NCBI GenBank assembly: GCA_009885605.1
Contig: VFKK01000201.1
Location: forward strand, 1-21,216
DNA length: 21,216 bases
Source of the DNA: Cyclobacteriaceae bacterium
GTDB lineage: Bacteria > Bacteroidota > Bacteroidia > Cytophagales > Cyclobacteriaceae
Direction: 5' to 3'
Position numbers and translations under genes: made by a program. Shown here piece by piece: positions 7,991-14,985 of this stretch. The first letter of the stretch is position 1. Each line of letters begins with the position of its first letter. The notes beneath the pieces were generated by a model, which saw only the letters and a list, made by a program, of their open reading frames with translations, was not told the DNA's origin and did not search any database.

Positions 7991-9034
7991 TTAATTATTT
8001 TCTGGTCTCAATTGACGGACGACAGCACCTGCCTGCCACATTTCAGAATCTCTCAATTCTTTCAATTCAACCTCGAGTTTTTCCCTGTAATCAGGCTTGC
8101 TGTTAGAATCAATTGATTTCTGAGCTTCCTGACCGGTTTTTACTGAATTATAAAGCGCTTCGAAAACCGGCTTAGTGGCATCTCTGAAAGGCTTCCACCA
8201 GTCAAGTGCACCTCTTTGAGCAGTGGTAGAGCAGTTGGCATACATCCAATCCATTCCATTTTCTGCCACTAGCGGCATTAAGCTTTGCGTCAGTTCTTCT
8301 ACAGTTTCGTTAAAAGCTTCAGAAGGAGTATGTCCGTTTGCTCTTAATACTTCATACTGAGCTGCGAAAATTCCCTGAATCGCTCCCATCAAAGTCCCTC
8401 TCTCACCTGTCAGGTCGGAAGTCACTTCTCTGTAGAAATCTGTTTCAAATAAATAACCTGAACCTACACCAATTCCAAGGGCAACAACTCTCTCATATGC
8501 TCTTCCGGTACCGTCCTGAAAGATTGCATAAGATGAATTCAAGCCTCTTCCTTCCACAAACATTCTTCTCAAAGAAGTTCCGGATCCTTTTGGAGCCACC
8601 AAGATCACATCCACATCAGCAGGAGGAATAATCCCGGTTTTTTCTTTGTAAGTGATACCAAACCCGTGGGAGAAATAAAGTGCTTTACCTGGAGTCAGGT
8701 GTTTTTTCACAGTAGGCCAAAGAGAAATCTGACCGGCATCAGAAAGTAGGAATTGAAGTATTGTGCCTTTTTCACATGCTTCTTCCAATTCAAAAAGTGT
8801 CTCACCTGGAACCCAACCATCAGCGACTGCTTTGTCCCAGGTTTTGGAACCTTTTCGCTGTCCAATGATTACGTTGAACCCGTTGTCTTTCAGGTTAAGA
8901 GCTTGACCAGGACCCTGAACTCCGTAACCCAAAACTGCGATTACTTCATTTTTGAGTACTTCTCTTGCTTTCTCCAAAGGAAATTCTTCTCTGGTTACTA
9001 CATTTTCTTCTACTGTGCCGAATTTTAATTTCAT
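7991..9034 (-). CDS. ilvC: ketol-acid reductoisomerase (NADP+)
   Basis: IlvC isomerises and reduces acetolactate or acetohydroxybutyrate to the dihydroxy acids of the valine and isoleucine pathways. The 347-residue protein has an N-terminal Rossmann fold (VLGYGVQGPGQ, then a basic/serine loop QRKGSKTW that suggests NADPH) and the knotted C-terminal domain with the metal-binding DLTGERGTLMGAIQG. The C-terminal signature reads YANCSTTAQRGALDW rather than the more common SNTAEYG-type sequence. I believe this form is typical of Bacteroidota. The ATG at 9034 is preceded by CAAACCC and a 113-nt spacer from ilvN. Confidence 0.97.
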   Translation of the reverse strand: MKLKFGTVEENVVTREEFPLEKAREVLKNEVIAVLGYGVQGPGQALNLKDNGFNVIIGQRKGSKTWDKAVADGWVPGETLFELEEACEKGTILQFLLSDAGQISLWPTVKKHLTPGKALYFSHGFGITYKEKTGIIPPADVDVILVAPKGSGTSLRRMFVEGRGLNSSYAIFQDGTGRAYERVVALGIGVGSGYLFETDFYREVTSDLTGERGTLMGAIQGIFAAQYEVLRANGHTPSEAFNETVEELTQSLMPLVAENGMDWMYANCSTTAQRGALDWWKPFRDATKPVFEALYNSVKTGQEAQKSIDSNSKPDYREKLEVELKELRDSEMWQAGAVVRQLRPENN

Positions 9035-9147
9035 GGGTTTGAGTTTTGATTTTTAATTGACCAATGGAATCTGCATTCCTGGGTTTAAGTTTTGATAAAT
9101 AGGTTTAATAGGTTTGAGAAGGCTTATGGCCTGGATTTTCTTCAGAA
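9035..9147 (-). other. ilvN-ilvC spacer with repeated AAACC blocks
   Basis: This is the longest gap inside the operon. Read on the minus strand it contains several near-repeats: CAAACCTATT, AAACCTATTT, CAAAACTTAAACCC and CAAAACTCAAACCC, the last directly before the ilvC ATG. A small hairpin GGAAT-CTGC-ATTCC lies at about 9065-9078, but without a U tract. I see no terminator or promoter. It is probably an unstructured, ribosome-accessible leader. Confidence 0.35.
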
Positions 9148-9648
9148 TTATTTGACGAAACTGTCAATAGTTAACATTCTTTTGGCGACTGCCACTCTGC
9201 CACTTCGGGCAAATTCCAGCAATCCATATTCTTTGAGGATTTCCAGCAATTCCTGTGTCTGCACTTTGTGCCCTGTCAATTCCAACACAACAAACTCCGG
9301 CTCTGCCGAAATGATTCTGGCTCCGTGCTGACGGATTATTTTTTCCAATCCTCCGTCCAATTTGGAAACCGGGATCTTGTACAAAGCAAGTTCCTGATAC
9401 ACGACGCCTTCATCTTCGTGGTAAAATGCCTTGATCACATCGATGATTTTCTCGATCTGATTGACCAGCTGGATGACAGTCTCTTCAGTTGCCGTCACCT
9501 CAATCGTGATTCTGTGAATCCCTTCGAGCCGGCTCTCTGATGCTGTCAACGCATTGATATTGATCCCCCTTCTGGTAAAAATAATGGTGATCCTGTTGAG
9601 AATTCCGATGAAATTCTCGGTAATAACGAATATGGTATATCGCTTCAT
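9148..9648 (-). CDS. ilvN: acetolactate synthase, small regulatory subunit
   Basis: This 166-residue protein is the regulatory partner of IlvB and confers valine feedback in the family. It has an N-terminal ACT domain (TIFVITENFIGILNRITIIFTRRGININ) and the C-terminal acetolactate synthase small-subunit domain (about residues 85-160, with LDGGLEKIIRQHGARII). Its start lies 9 nt downstream of the ilvB stop, with CAAACCT just before the ATG. The pairing with ilvB is the standard arrangement. Confidence 0.95.
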   Translation of the reverse strand: MKRYTIFVITENFIGILNRITIIFTRRGININALTASESRLEGIHRITIEVTATEETVIQLVNQIEKIIDVIKAFYHEDEGVVYQELALYKIPVSKLDGGLEKIIRQHGARIISAEPEFVVLELTGHKVQTQELLEILKEYGLLEFARSGRVAVAKRMLTIDSFVK

Positions 9649-9657
9649 AGGTTTGAA

Positions 9658-11352
9658 TTAGCTAAGCCTTACTTCTTCTACTGAACATCCTGTCGCAATC
9701 ATTGGGAATACATTATCTTCTTTTTCTACCACCACTTCAAGGAAAAATGGTCCGTCGTGTATCAACATATCCTCTACTGCCTCTCTCAAATCGCCTCTTT
9801 CAGTGACTTTCTGAGCTTTAATATTATATGCTTCTGCGATCTTGACGAAGTCAGGATTATCCAGTTCGGTAAAGGAATAGCGCTTGTCAAAGAACATTTG
9901 CTGCCATTGTCTCACCATTCCCAGGTAGTTATTATTAAGCAGGACGATCTTCACAGGGGCTTTTGTCTGCATGATGGTTCCAAGTTCCTGAATGGTCATT
10001 TGGATCCCGCCATCTCCTACCACGCAAATTACCTGGCGGGAATAATCGTGTAGCTGAGCTCCCAGCGCTGCCGGAAGTGCAAAACCCATCGTACCCAAGC
10101 CGCCGGAAGTTACCTGAGTTCTTGTCTTCTTATAATTGAAATATCTCCAGGCAATCATCTGGTGCTGACCTACGTCAGTAACCAAAACTGCATCGTCAGC
10201 TTTGTATTGGTTCACAATGTTTATTACTTCACCCATTGTCAATCCATCCTTGGTTGGAGTCAAATCATGTTGCATGACGGCAGCAGTTTCTTCTTCTTCC
10301 AGGTCCCGAAATCTCTTCATCCAAGTATCATGCTTTTTGGCATCCACAGCCGCTGTCAGCATTGCCAAACTTTCGCGACAATCTCCTAAAACAGCTACTT
10401 CGCATTTCACAGTTTTATTGACTTCAGCAGGATCCAGCTCTAAATGAACAATCCTGGCTTGCTTCGCATATCGCTTCAAGTCTCCGGTCACACGATCGTC
10501 AAACCTCATCCCAACAGCGATCAATACATCACATTTATTGGTCAAAAGATTTGGCGCATAGTTTCCGTGCATCCCAAGTTTTCCCACATAGTTGGGATGA
10601 TCCTGCGGAAGTGCACCTGAGCCTAAAAGTGTACAAGCTGCCGGGATCCCAGATTTGTCCAGAAAAAACTTAAGCTCTGCCTCTGCTTTTCCCAGAACCA
10701 CTCCCTGGCCAAAAAGAACGTAAGGTCTTTCTGCTGAATTGATCAAATCTGCTGCTTTCGCAATCGCAGAAGTTTCTATCGGATTGTGGGTTTTATAGGA
10801 TCTGAATCCCAAGCATGGAACATAATTAAACTCTCCAAAATCCACTTGGGCATTCTTCGTGATGTCAATCAAAACAGGTCCGGGTCTTCCTGAACGAGCA
10901 ATATAAAATGCTTTTGCAATCGCTGGAGCTATTTCCTCCACACTTCTTACCTGAATATTCCATTTGGAACAAGGCATCGAAATACCAATCATGTCAGTTT
11001 CCTGAAATGCATCAGTTCCCAGCAAATGAGCCGCAACCTGGCCGGTGATGCAAACCAAAGGAGTACTATCGATCTGCGCATCGGCCATCCCTGTAATCAG
11101 GTTTGTAGCACCAGGACCTGAGGTCGCGAGGCAGACACCGACTTTCCCGGAAACTCTCGCATAACCCTGAGCTGCATGAATTGCTCCTTGCTCATGGCGG
11201 GTAAGCACATGTCTGAGTTGGTCGTGATAATCGTGCAAAGCATCATAAACCGGCATAATAGCTCCGCCGGGATATCCAAAAATTACCTCAGCCTGCTCAG
11301 CAATTAGAGATCTGACAACGATGTCTGCTCCTCTGATCATTTGATCCTTCAT
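9658..11352 (-). CDS. ilvB: acetolactate synthase, large catalytic subunit
   Basis: IlvB is the thiamine diphosphate- and FAD-dependent enzyme that makes acetolactate (valine, leucine) or acetohydroxybutyrate (isoleucine). From the chosen start it has 564 residues. Motifs include GYPGGAIMPVYDAL with the TPP-activating Glu in RHEQGAIHAAQGYAR, and the Mg/TPP motif GDGGIQMTIQEL...LNNNYLGMVRQWQQ in the C-terminal third. The ATG at 11352 lies 4 nt after the ilvD stop, the same spacing as leuD-cimA. An earlier in-frame ATG at 11376 would overlap ilvD and is less likely. Confidence 0.97.
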   Translation of the reverse strand: MKDQMIRGADIVVRSLIAEQAEVIFGYPGGAIMPVYDALHDYHDQLRHVLTRHEQGAIHAAQGYARVSGKVGVCLATSGPGATNLITGMADAQIDSTPLVCITGQVAAHLLGTDAFQETDMIGISMPCSKWNIQVRSVEEIAPAIAKAFYIARSGRPGPVLIDITKNAQVDFGEFNYVPCLGFRSYKTHNPIETSAIAKAADLINSAERPYVLFGQGVVLGKAEAELKFFLDKSGIPAACTLLGSGALPQDHPNYVGKLGMHGNYAPNLLTNKCDVLIAVGMRFDDRVTGDLKRYAKQARIVHLELDPAEVNKTVKCEVAVLGDCRESLAMLTAAVDAKKHDTWMKRFRDLEEEETAAVMQHDLTPTKDGLTMGEVINIVNQYKADDAVLVTDVGQHQMIAWRYFNYKKTRTQVTSGGLGTMGFALPAALGAQLHDYSRQVICVVGDGGIQMTIQELGTIMQTKAPVKIVLLNNNYLGMVRQWQQMFFDKRYSFTELDNPDFVKIAEAYNIKAQKVTERGDLREAVEDMLIHDGPFFLEVVVEKEDNVFPMIATGCSVEEVRLS

Positions 11353-11356
11353 AGGC

Positions 11357-13036
11357 TTAAAATTTATCTGTAACACAGCCTTCAGAAGCTGTGGAGACTA
11401 GTTTATTGTATTTTTTCAACGTTCCCTGTAATCCGGGAATTACTTTCTGCGTCCAGCTTTTCTTCCTTTTTTCAAATTCCTCCTCAGACACATTCGCAGA
11501 TAGTTCCAATTTATCCGCATCAATTGTGATCATATCGCCATTTACAAGTAATCCGATTGGTCCACCAGTCCATGCTTCCGGAGTCACGTGACCTACCACA
11601 AATCCATGCGTACCTCCTGAGAATCTTCCATCCGTAATCAGGGCGACATCAGACCCAAGTCCAGCACCGATAATCATTGAAGTTGGCTTGAGCATTTCCG
11701 GCATTCCGGGAGCTCCTTTTGGACCAACATTTCGGATGACCATTACATCACCTGACTTCACCTGATGATCGCGGATCGCATCATTAGCTTCCTGTTCTGA
11801 GTCAAAAACTCTGGCCGGTCCTGTAAATGAGTTACCTTCTTTTCCTGTGATTTTGGCCACGGCTCCAGCTGGAGCCAGGTTGCCTGAAAGGACACAAAGG
11901 TGACCAGTTGCTTTTAGCGGAGTTTCTATCGGATGGATCACATTGACCATAGAAGGCACAATTGGATCGATTCCGGCAAGGTTTTCTGCCAGAGTCTTAC
12001 CGGTAACAGTCATACAGTCGCCATGCAGATATCCTTTGTCCAAGAAATACTTCATAAAAGCCGGCAAGCCGCCTTGCTCATGAAGATCTTCCATTAGGAA
12101 TTTACCTGAAGGTTTGAAGTCTCCAAGTAATGGGGTGGTCGCATTGATCGCTTTGAAATCTTCCAAGGTGAAAGCTATTCGGGCAGTTCTAGCTATCGCC
12201 AAAATATGAAGAACTGCATTGGTACTTCCCCCAAGTGCAATCGCAACGCGAACGGCATTTTCTATACTTTTTCTCGTGATGATGTCACTTGGCTTTATAT
12301 CCTTCTCAAGGAGAATTCGCATGTATTTATTTACATTCTGACACTCCCGAAGTTTCTCAGGAGAATTTGCCGGATAAGTAGCACTGTATGGCAAGGACAT
12401 ACCCATTGCTTCCACGGCAGAAGACATGGTATTTGCGGTGTACATTCCGCCGCAAGCTCCAGCTCCAGGGCAGGCATTTCGGATCACTCCATCGTAATCC
12501 TCGTCAGAGATGTTTCCATTTACACGCTTTCCGAAGGCTTCAAAGGCAGAAACAATATTAAGTTTTTCACCTTTGTAATTTCCGGAAGCGATGGTTCCGC
12601 CATAGACCATAATAGAGGGACGGTCTATTCGAATCATTCCCATGATCACCCCTGGCATATTTTTGTCACAACCGGCTACCGCGATACAAGCATCGAATGA
12701 ATGTCCCAAAATGAAGGATTCAATGGAATCAGCAATGATTTCTCTCGAAACAAGTGAATAGCGCATTCCGAGCGTCCCCATTGACATACCGTCGGAAATC
12801 CCGATGGTATTAAAAATCAAACCGGTCAGATCATATTCCTGGGAGGAGTTTTTGATCAGACCGGCGAAGTCATTGAGGTGCATATTGCAGGGATTGCTTT
12901 CATAGCCGCAACTGGCAATCCCTACAAATGGCTGTTTCATTTTCTTATCACTCAATCCAGTGGCATAAAGCATGGCTTTGCCTGCAGGATGCTCATCGTT
13001 ATCGCTAATTTCCCAACTGTATTTTTTCAGGGTCAT
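11357..13036 (-). CDS. ilvD: dihydroxy-acid dehydratase
   Basis: IlvD dehydrates the dihydroxy acids to 2-oxoisovalerate and 2-oxo-3-methylvalerate. It is an Fe-S enzyme of the IlvD/Edd family. From the start chosen here it has 559 residues, with the three cluster cysteines at 50 (NPCNMHL), 123 (GCDKNMPG) and 195 (GACGGMYTANTM), and a C-terminal ITDGRFSGGTHG. The frame is open to 13078, but that extension would run through the attenuator hairpin, and the family N-terminus fits MTLKKYSWEI at 13036. It is the first structural gene after the attenuator, 14 nt below the U tract. Confidence 0.97.
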   Translation of the reverse strand: MTLKKYSWEISDNDEHPAGKAMLYATGLSDKKMKQPFVGIASCGYESNPCNMHLNDFAGLIKNSSQEYDLTGLIFNTIGISDGMSMGTLGMRYSLVSREIIADSIESFILGHSFDACIAVAGCDKNMPGVIMGMIRIDRPSIMVYGGTIASGNYKGEKLNIVSAFEAFGKRVNGNISDEDYDGVIRNACPGAGACGGMYTANTMSSAVEAMGMSLPYSATYPANSPEKLRECQNVNKYMRILLEKDIKPSDIITRKSIENAVRVAIALGGSTNAVLHILAIARTARIAFTLEDFKAINATTPLLGDFKPSGKFLMEDLHEQGGLPAFMKYFLDKGYLHGDCMTVTGKTLAENLAGIDPIVPSMVNVIHPIETPLKATGHLCVLSGNLAPAGAVAKITGKEGNSFTGPARVFDSEQEANDAIRDHQVKSGDVMVIRNVGPKGAPGMPEMLKPTSMIIGAGLGSDVALITDGRFSGGTHGFVVGHVTPEAWTGGPIGLLVNGDMITIDADKLELSANVSEEEFEKRKKSWTQKVIPGLQGTLKKYNKLVSTASEGCVTDKF

Positions 13037-13049
13037 GGTTTTTGGGTAT

Positions 13050-13080
13050 AAAAAAAGTGCCTCATTTCTGTGAGGCACTT
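13050..13080 (-). terminator. attenuator terminator hairpin in the ilv-leu leader
   Basis: Read on the minus strand, AAGTGCCTCA and TGAGGCACTT form a perfect 10-bp stem with loop CAGAAA. A run of seven T overlaps the stem end, giving an intrinsic terminator only 14 nt before the ilvD ATG. A terminator placed between promoter and first gene makes sense only if it is conditional. Its 5' arm can also pair with an upstream copy of its 3' arm (see the antiterminator entry). Confidence 0.92.
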
Positions 13081-13124
13081 CAGATTTTTTTATTTCATGT
13101 TTATAAATAGTCTAGTGCCTCACA
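13069..13124 (-). promoter_or_regulatory. antiterminator alternative to the ilv-leu terminator
   Basis: On the minus strand TGTGAGGCACT (13124-13114) pairs perfectly over 11 bp with AGTGCCTCACA (13079-13069), leaving a 34-nt AT-rich loop. This uses all but one base of the terminator's 5' arm plus two loop bases, so the two structures exclude each other. The upstream arm begins at the very next base after the leader peptide stop codon (13125-13127). A ribosome at that stop would therefore cover it, while a ribosome stalled further upstream would leave it free. Confidence 0.85.
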
Positions 13125-13175
13125 TTAAGATTCAATGAGAATAATAAAGCTTAGCAAAAAGACCACTTTGAACAT
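13125..13175 (-). CDS. ilv-leu operon leader peptide MFKVVFLLSFIILIES
   Basis: This is a 16-codon frame, ATG at 13173-13175 and TAA at 13125-13127. Eight of 16 codons are branched-chain: Val-Val at 4-5, Leu-Leu at 7-8 and Ile-Ile-Leu-Ile at 11-14. It lies about 40 nt below a promoter and ends one base before the antiterminator arm. Its role is inferred to be a sensor. Scarce charged Ile, Val or Leu tRNA would stall the ribosome before the arm and let the antiterminator form. Normal translation to the stop would mask the arm and favour termination. An in-frame upstream GTG would give a longer peptide, but the ATG is preferred. No Shine-Dalgarno is visible, as expected for this phylum. Confidence 0.85.
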   Translation of the reverse strand: MFKVVFLLSFIILIES

Positions 13176-13218
13176 ACTTGAGTCGAGATTATTTGGAGTT
13201 CGGAATCGAATCACATGT

Positions 13219-13248
13219 CAAAATTAAACTGAAAATTCAGAGTTACAA
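13219..13248 (-). promoter_or_regulatory. promoter of the ilv-leu operon (Bacteroidota type)
   Basis: On the minus strand TAATTTTG (13226-13219) fits the Bacteroidota -7 box TAnnTTTG. A TTG (13248-13246) lies 19 nt upstream, in place of the -33 TTTG box. Transcription would start near 13214, giving a terminated leader RNA of roughly 165 nt. The position just above the leader peptide supports it. Confidence 0.65.
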
Positions 13249-13540
13249 TATTTAATTTTACTTATTAGCTTAAACTCAGATAAAAACTATCAGTAAAAAT
13301 TATTTTGGCAGAATATTAGTTTAAATAACATGAGTTTAACCCTATAATTCAGGAAATGATTTGTTGGTTTTTTCGATTTTCAAAATTTTGTATGGATTTC
13401 CAGTTCTTTTAAAGTTTGTGGAAAAAATTTCGATTTTTTTTAAGGAAAAAAATAATATACCTCCATTCGTTCAATAAAAACCGATTCCATTACCAAATTC
13501 TCAAAAGCGACTATCAGAGATTTTCGCTTGATTTTTATCC
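13249..13540. other. AT-rich intergenic region between divergent ilvD leader and ispE
   Basis: No gene was found in this very AT-rich stretch. It holds a 9-bp inverted repeat, TTAAACTCA at 13270-13278 and TGAGTTTAA at 13331-13339, upstream of the ilv promoter. It also has a weak A/T stem AAAAAAT-TTCG-ATTTTTT at 13422-13439. Neither has a clear role. It presumably carries upstream regulatory sequence for both directions. Confidence 0.4.
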
Positions 13541-13548
13541 TATTTTTG
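13541..13548 (+). promoter_or_regulatory. candidate -7 box for ispE
   Basis: TATTTTTG matches TAnnTTTG and lies 18 nt before the ispE ATG at 13567. The -33 region is poor (only a TTTT at about 13521), so this is tentative. Confidence 0.4.
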
Positions 13549-13566
13549 TCAGAATCTTTCGTTCCA

Positions 13567-14376
13567 ATGATCTCATTTCCAAACGCCAAAATCAACCTCG
13601 GACTTCACATCACTTCCAAAAGAAAAGATGGATACCATGAAATCGAAACCTGTATGGTTCCGATTCCTCTTTATGATGCGCTTGAAATGATTTTGGATCC
13701 GAAGAAAATGTCCTGGAATTCGACCGGAACACCGATACCGGGTGAACAGAAAGACAATCTGATCCTGAAAGCCTACCAACTCATTAAAAAAGACTTCCCC
13801 GATATTCCCACCTTATCCATCCACCTGCACAAACATATTCCAATGGGAGCCGGTTTGGGTGGCGGATCAGCGGACGGAGCTTTTGCTTTGAAGCTAATGA
13901 ATAGCCTGTTTGAACTTCATCTCGATGATTTTTTCCTGGAAGAATACGCGGAGCAACTGGGAAGCGATTGCCCGTTTTTCATTGAAAACACCCCTAAAAT
14001 CGCTCGAGGGAGAGGTGAAGTTTTGGAACCCATACCGATTGATTTAAAAGGGACCTGGATTGTCCTGATCAATCCGGGAATTCATGTTGGCACCAAAGAG
14101 GCTTACGCGGACGTAACTCCGGGAGCTCCAAAAGTGAATCTTGCAGAAATACTTCAGGATCGAAAAAGATGGAAAGCTGAATTGGTGAATGACTTCGAGC
14201 CAAGCATTTTCAAAAACCATCCTGAAATCGCTCAGATTAAAGGAAAAATGTATGAAGCCGGAGCTTTCTATTCAGCCATGTCTGGTTCCGGGTCTTCTGT
14301 TTTTGGGCTTTTTGATTTTCAGCAGACTGGGCTGGATTTCAAATCCCGTTACTTCAGGTTTGAAAGCTTATTGTAA
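13567..14376 (+). CDS. ispE: 4-diphosphocytidyl-2-C-methyl-D-erythritol kinase
   Basis: IspE phosphorylates CDP-methylerythritol, the fourth step of the MEP isoprenoid pathway. It is a cytosolic GHMP kinase of 269 residues. The N-terminus FPNAKINLGLHITSKRKDGYH holds the conserved Lys8. The ATP loop is PMGAGLGGGSADGA at about 93-106, the catalytic Asp is in GSDCPFF (134), and motif 3 is AMSGSGSSVFGLF near the C-terminus. The frame is open from 13528, but the family N-terminus begins at the ATG at 13567. It is monocistronic or followed by the toxin-antitoxin genes 45 nt downstream. Confidence 0.96.
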   Translation: MISFPNAKINLGLHITSKRKDGYHEIETCMVPIPLYDALEMILDPKKMSWNSTGTPIPGEQKDNLILKAYQLIKKDFPDIPTLSIHLHKHIPMGAGLGGGSADGAFALKLMNSLFELHLDDFFLEEYAEQLGSDCPFFIENTPKIARGRGEVLEPIPIDLKGTWIVLINPGIHVGTKEAYADVTPGAPKVNLAEILQDRKRWKAELVNDFEPSIFKNHPEIAQIKGKMYEAGAFYSAMSGSGSSVFGLFDFQQTGLDFKSRYFRFESLL

Positions 14377-14386
14377 TTTGAATCAC

Positions 14387-14421
14387 ATGATTTATATTTA
14401 TGAATTATAAATATAAATCAT
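14387..14421. promoter_or_regulatory. 15-bp palindrome before the antitoxin, probable autoregulatory operator
   Basis: The arms ATGATTTATATTTAT and ATAAATATAAATCAT are perfect inverted copies separated by GAATT, and the second arm ends at the base before the antitoxin ATG. Ribbon-helix-helix antitoxins commonly bind such palindromes to repress their own operon. That function is inferred. The stem is all A/T except one pair, so an intrinsic terminator for ispE is unlikely. Confidence 0.65.
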
Positions 14422-14664
14422 ATGGCAACTTTCACCAGTACTCTTCCTGATGACCTACTTAAGCGGCTTGGTGACTACGCACAAAAGCTTTCCCTTCCCA
14501 AAAACAAGCTGATGGAAAATGCACTCAATCTCTACCTAGAACACTTGAAAAGGGCAGAATATGTAAAGTCCTATCGCACAGCTTCAGAAGACATAGACAT
14601 TCTACTGGTGGCTGAAGAAGGGATGGGTAACTACCTAAAGCAAATCGAAGATGAGGCAAGGTGA
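14422..14664 (+). CDS. ribbon-helix-helix antitoxin
   Basis: This 80-residue protein begins with MATFTSTLPDDLLKRLGDYAQKL, a short beta strand followed by two helices, the RHH/CopG-type DNA-binding fold used by antitoxins (about residues 1-45). The acidic C-terminal part (SEDIDILLVAEEGMGNYLKQIEDEA) is expected to wrap and neutralise the toxin. Its 3' end overlaps the toxin start by 14 nt, the usual layout for a translationally coupled pair. It directly follows the palindrome at 14387-14421. Confidence 0.85.
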   Translation: MATFTSTLPDDLLKRLGDYAQKLSLPKNKLMENALNLYLEHLKRAEYVKSYRTASEDIDILLVAEEGMGNYLKQIEDEAR

Positions 14665-14983
14665 AATCTGGATGTCTGACCTTAGTCCAACTATCGGTTC
14701 TGAACAAGCAGTAAGGAGACCTGTGGTGATCTTAAGTGGGAATTTAATGAACCAATTTCTTCAAGTGATCATCACTGCTCCTCTGACTTCAAAAATCAAA
14801 AACTACCAAGGGAATCCAGTTTTACAGCCAAATCAAACGAATGGTCTAAAAATCGAATCAGAAATCCTTGTCTTCCATATCCGTTCTGTTTCGAAAGACA
14901 GATTGGTAGAAAAAATTGGAGAAATTCAGAAATCTGAACTCGATCAGGCTTTGGAAACGCTGAAGGATCTGACTACGCTCTAA
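14651..14983 (+). CDS. MazF/PemK-family mRNA interferase toxin
   Basis: This 110-residue protein begins MRQGEIWMSDLSPTIGSEQAVRRPVVILS. This is the MazF/PemK signature, with the early G-(E/D)-(I/V)-W, P-T-x-G-S-E-Q and R-R-P-V-V-(I/V)-L blocks. A later HIRSVSKDRL matches the conserved region before the C-terminal helix. Family members cleave mRNA in a sequence-specific way and are inhibited by the cognate antitoxin. The target sequence cannot be read from the gene. No truncation or frameshift is visible. Its stop lies 2 nt from the stop of the convergent transporter, with no clear terminator between. Confidence 0.9.
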   Translation: MRQGEIWMSDLSPTIGSEQAVRRPVVILSGNLMNQFLQVIITAPLTSKIKNYQGNPVLQPNQTNGLKIESEILVFHIRSVSKDRLVEKIGEIQKSELDQALETLKDLTTL

Positions 14984-14985
14984 AA

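Noticed and set aside
13037..13078. N-terminal extension of ilvD to 13078
   Set aside because: It would translate the attenuator hairpin and U tract, and it adds residues not expected before the conserved IlvD N-terminus.
13050..13214. T-box riboswitch as the controller of the ilv-leu operon
   Set aside because: No T-box consensus or specifier-loop architecture is visible. The short leader peptide and three-segment complementarity explain the terminator better.
13422..13439. Stem AAAAAAT-TTCG-ATTTTTT upstream of ispE
   Set aside because: It is a pure A/T stem in a homopolymer-rich region with no gene upstream on the plus strand to terminate. Probably chance.
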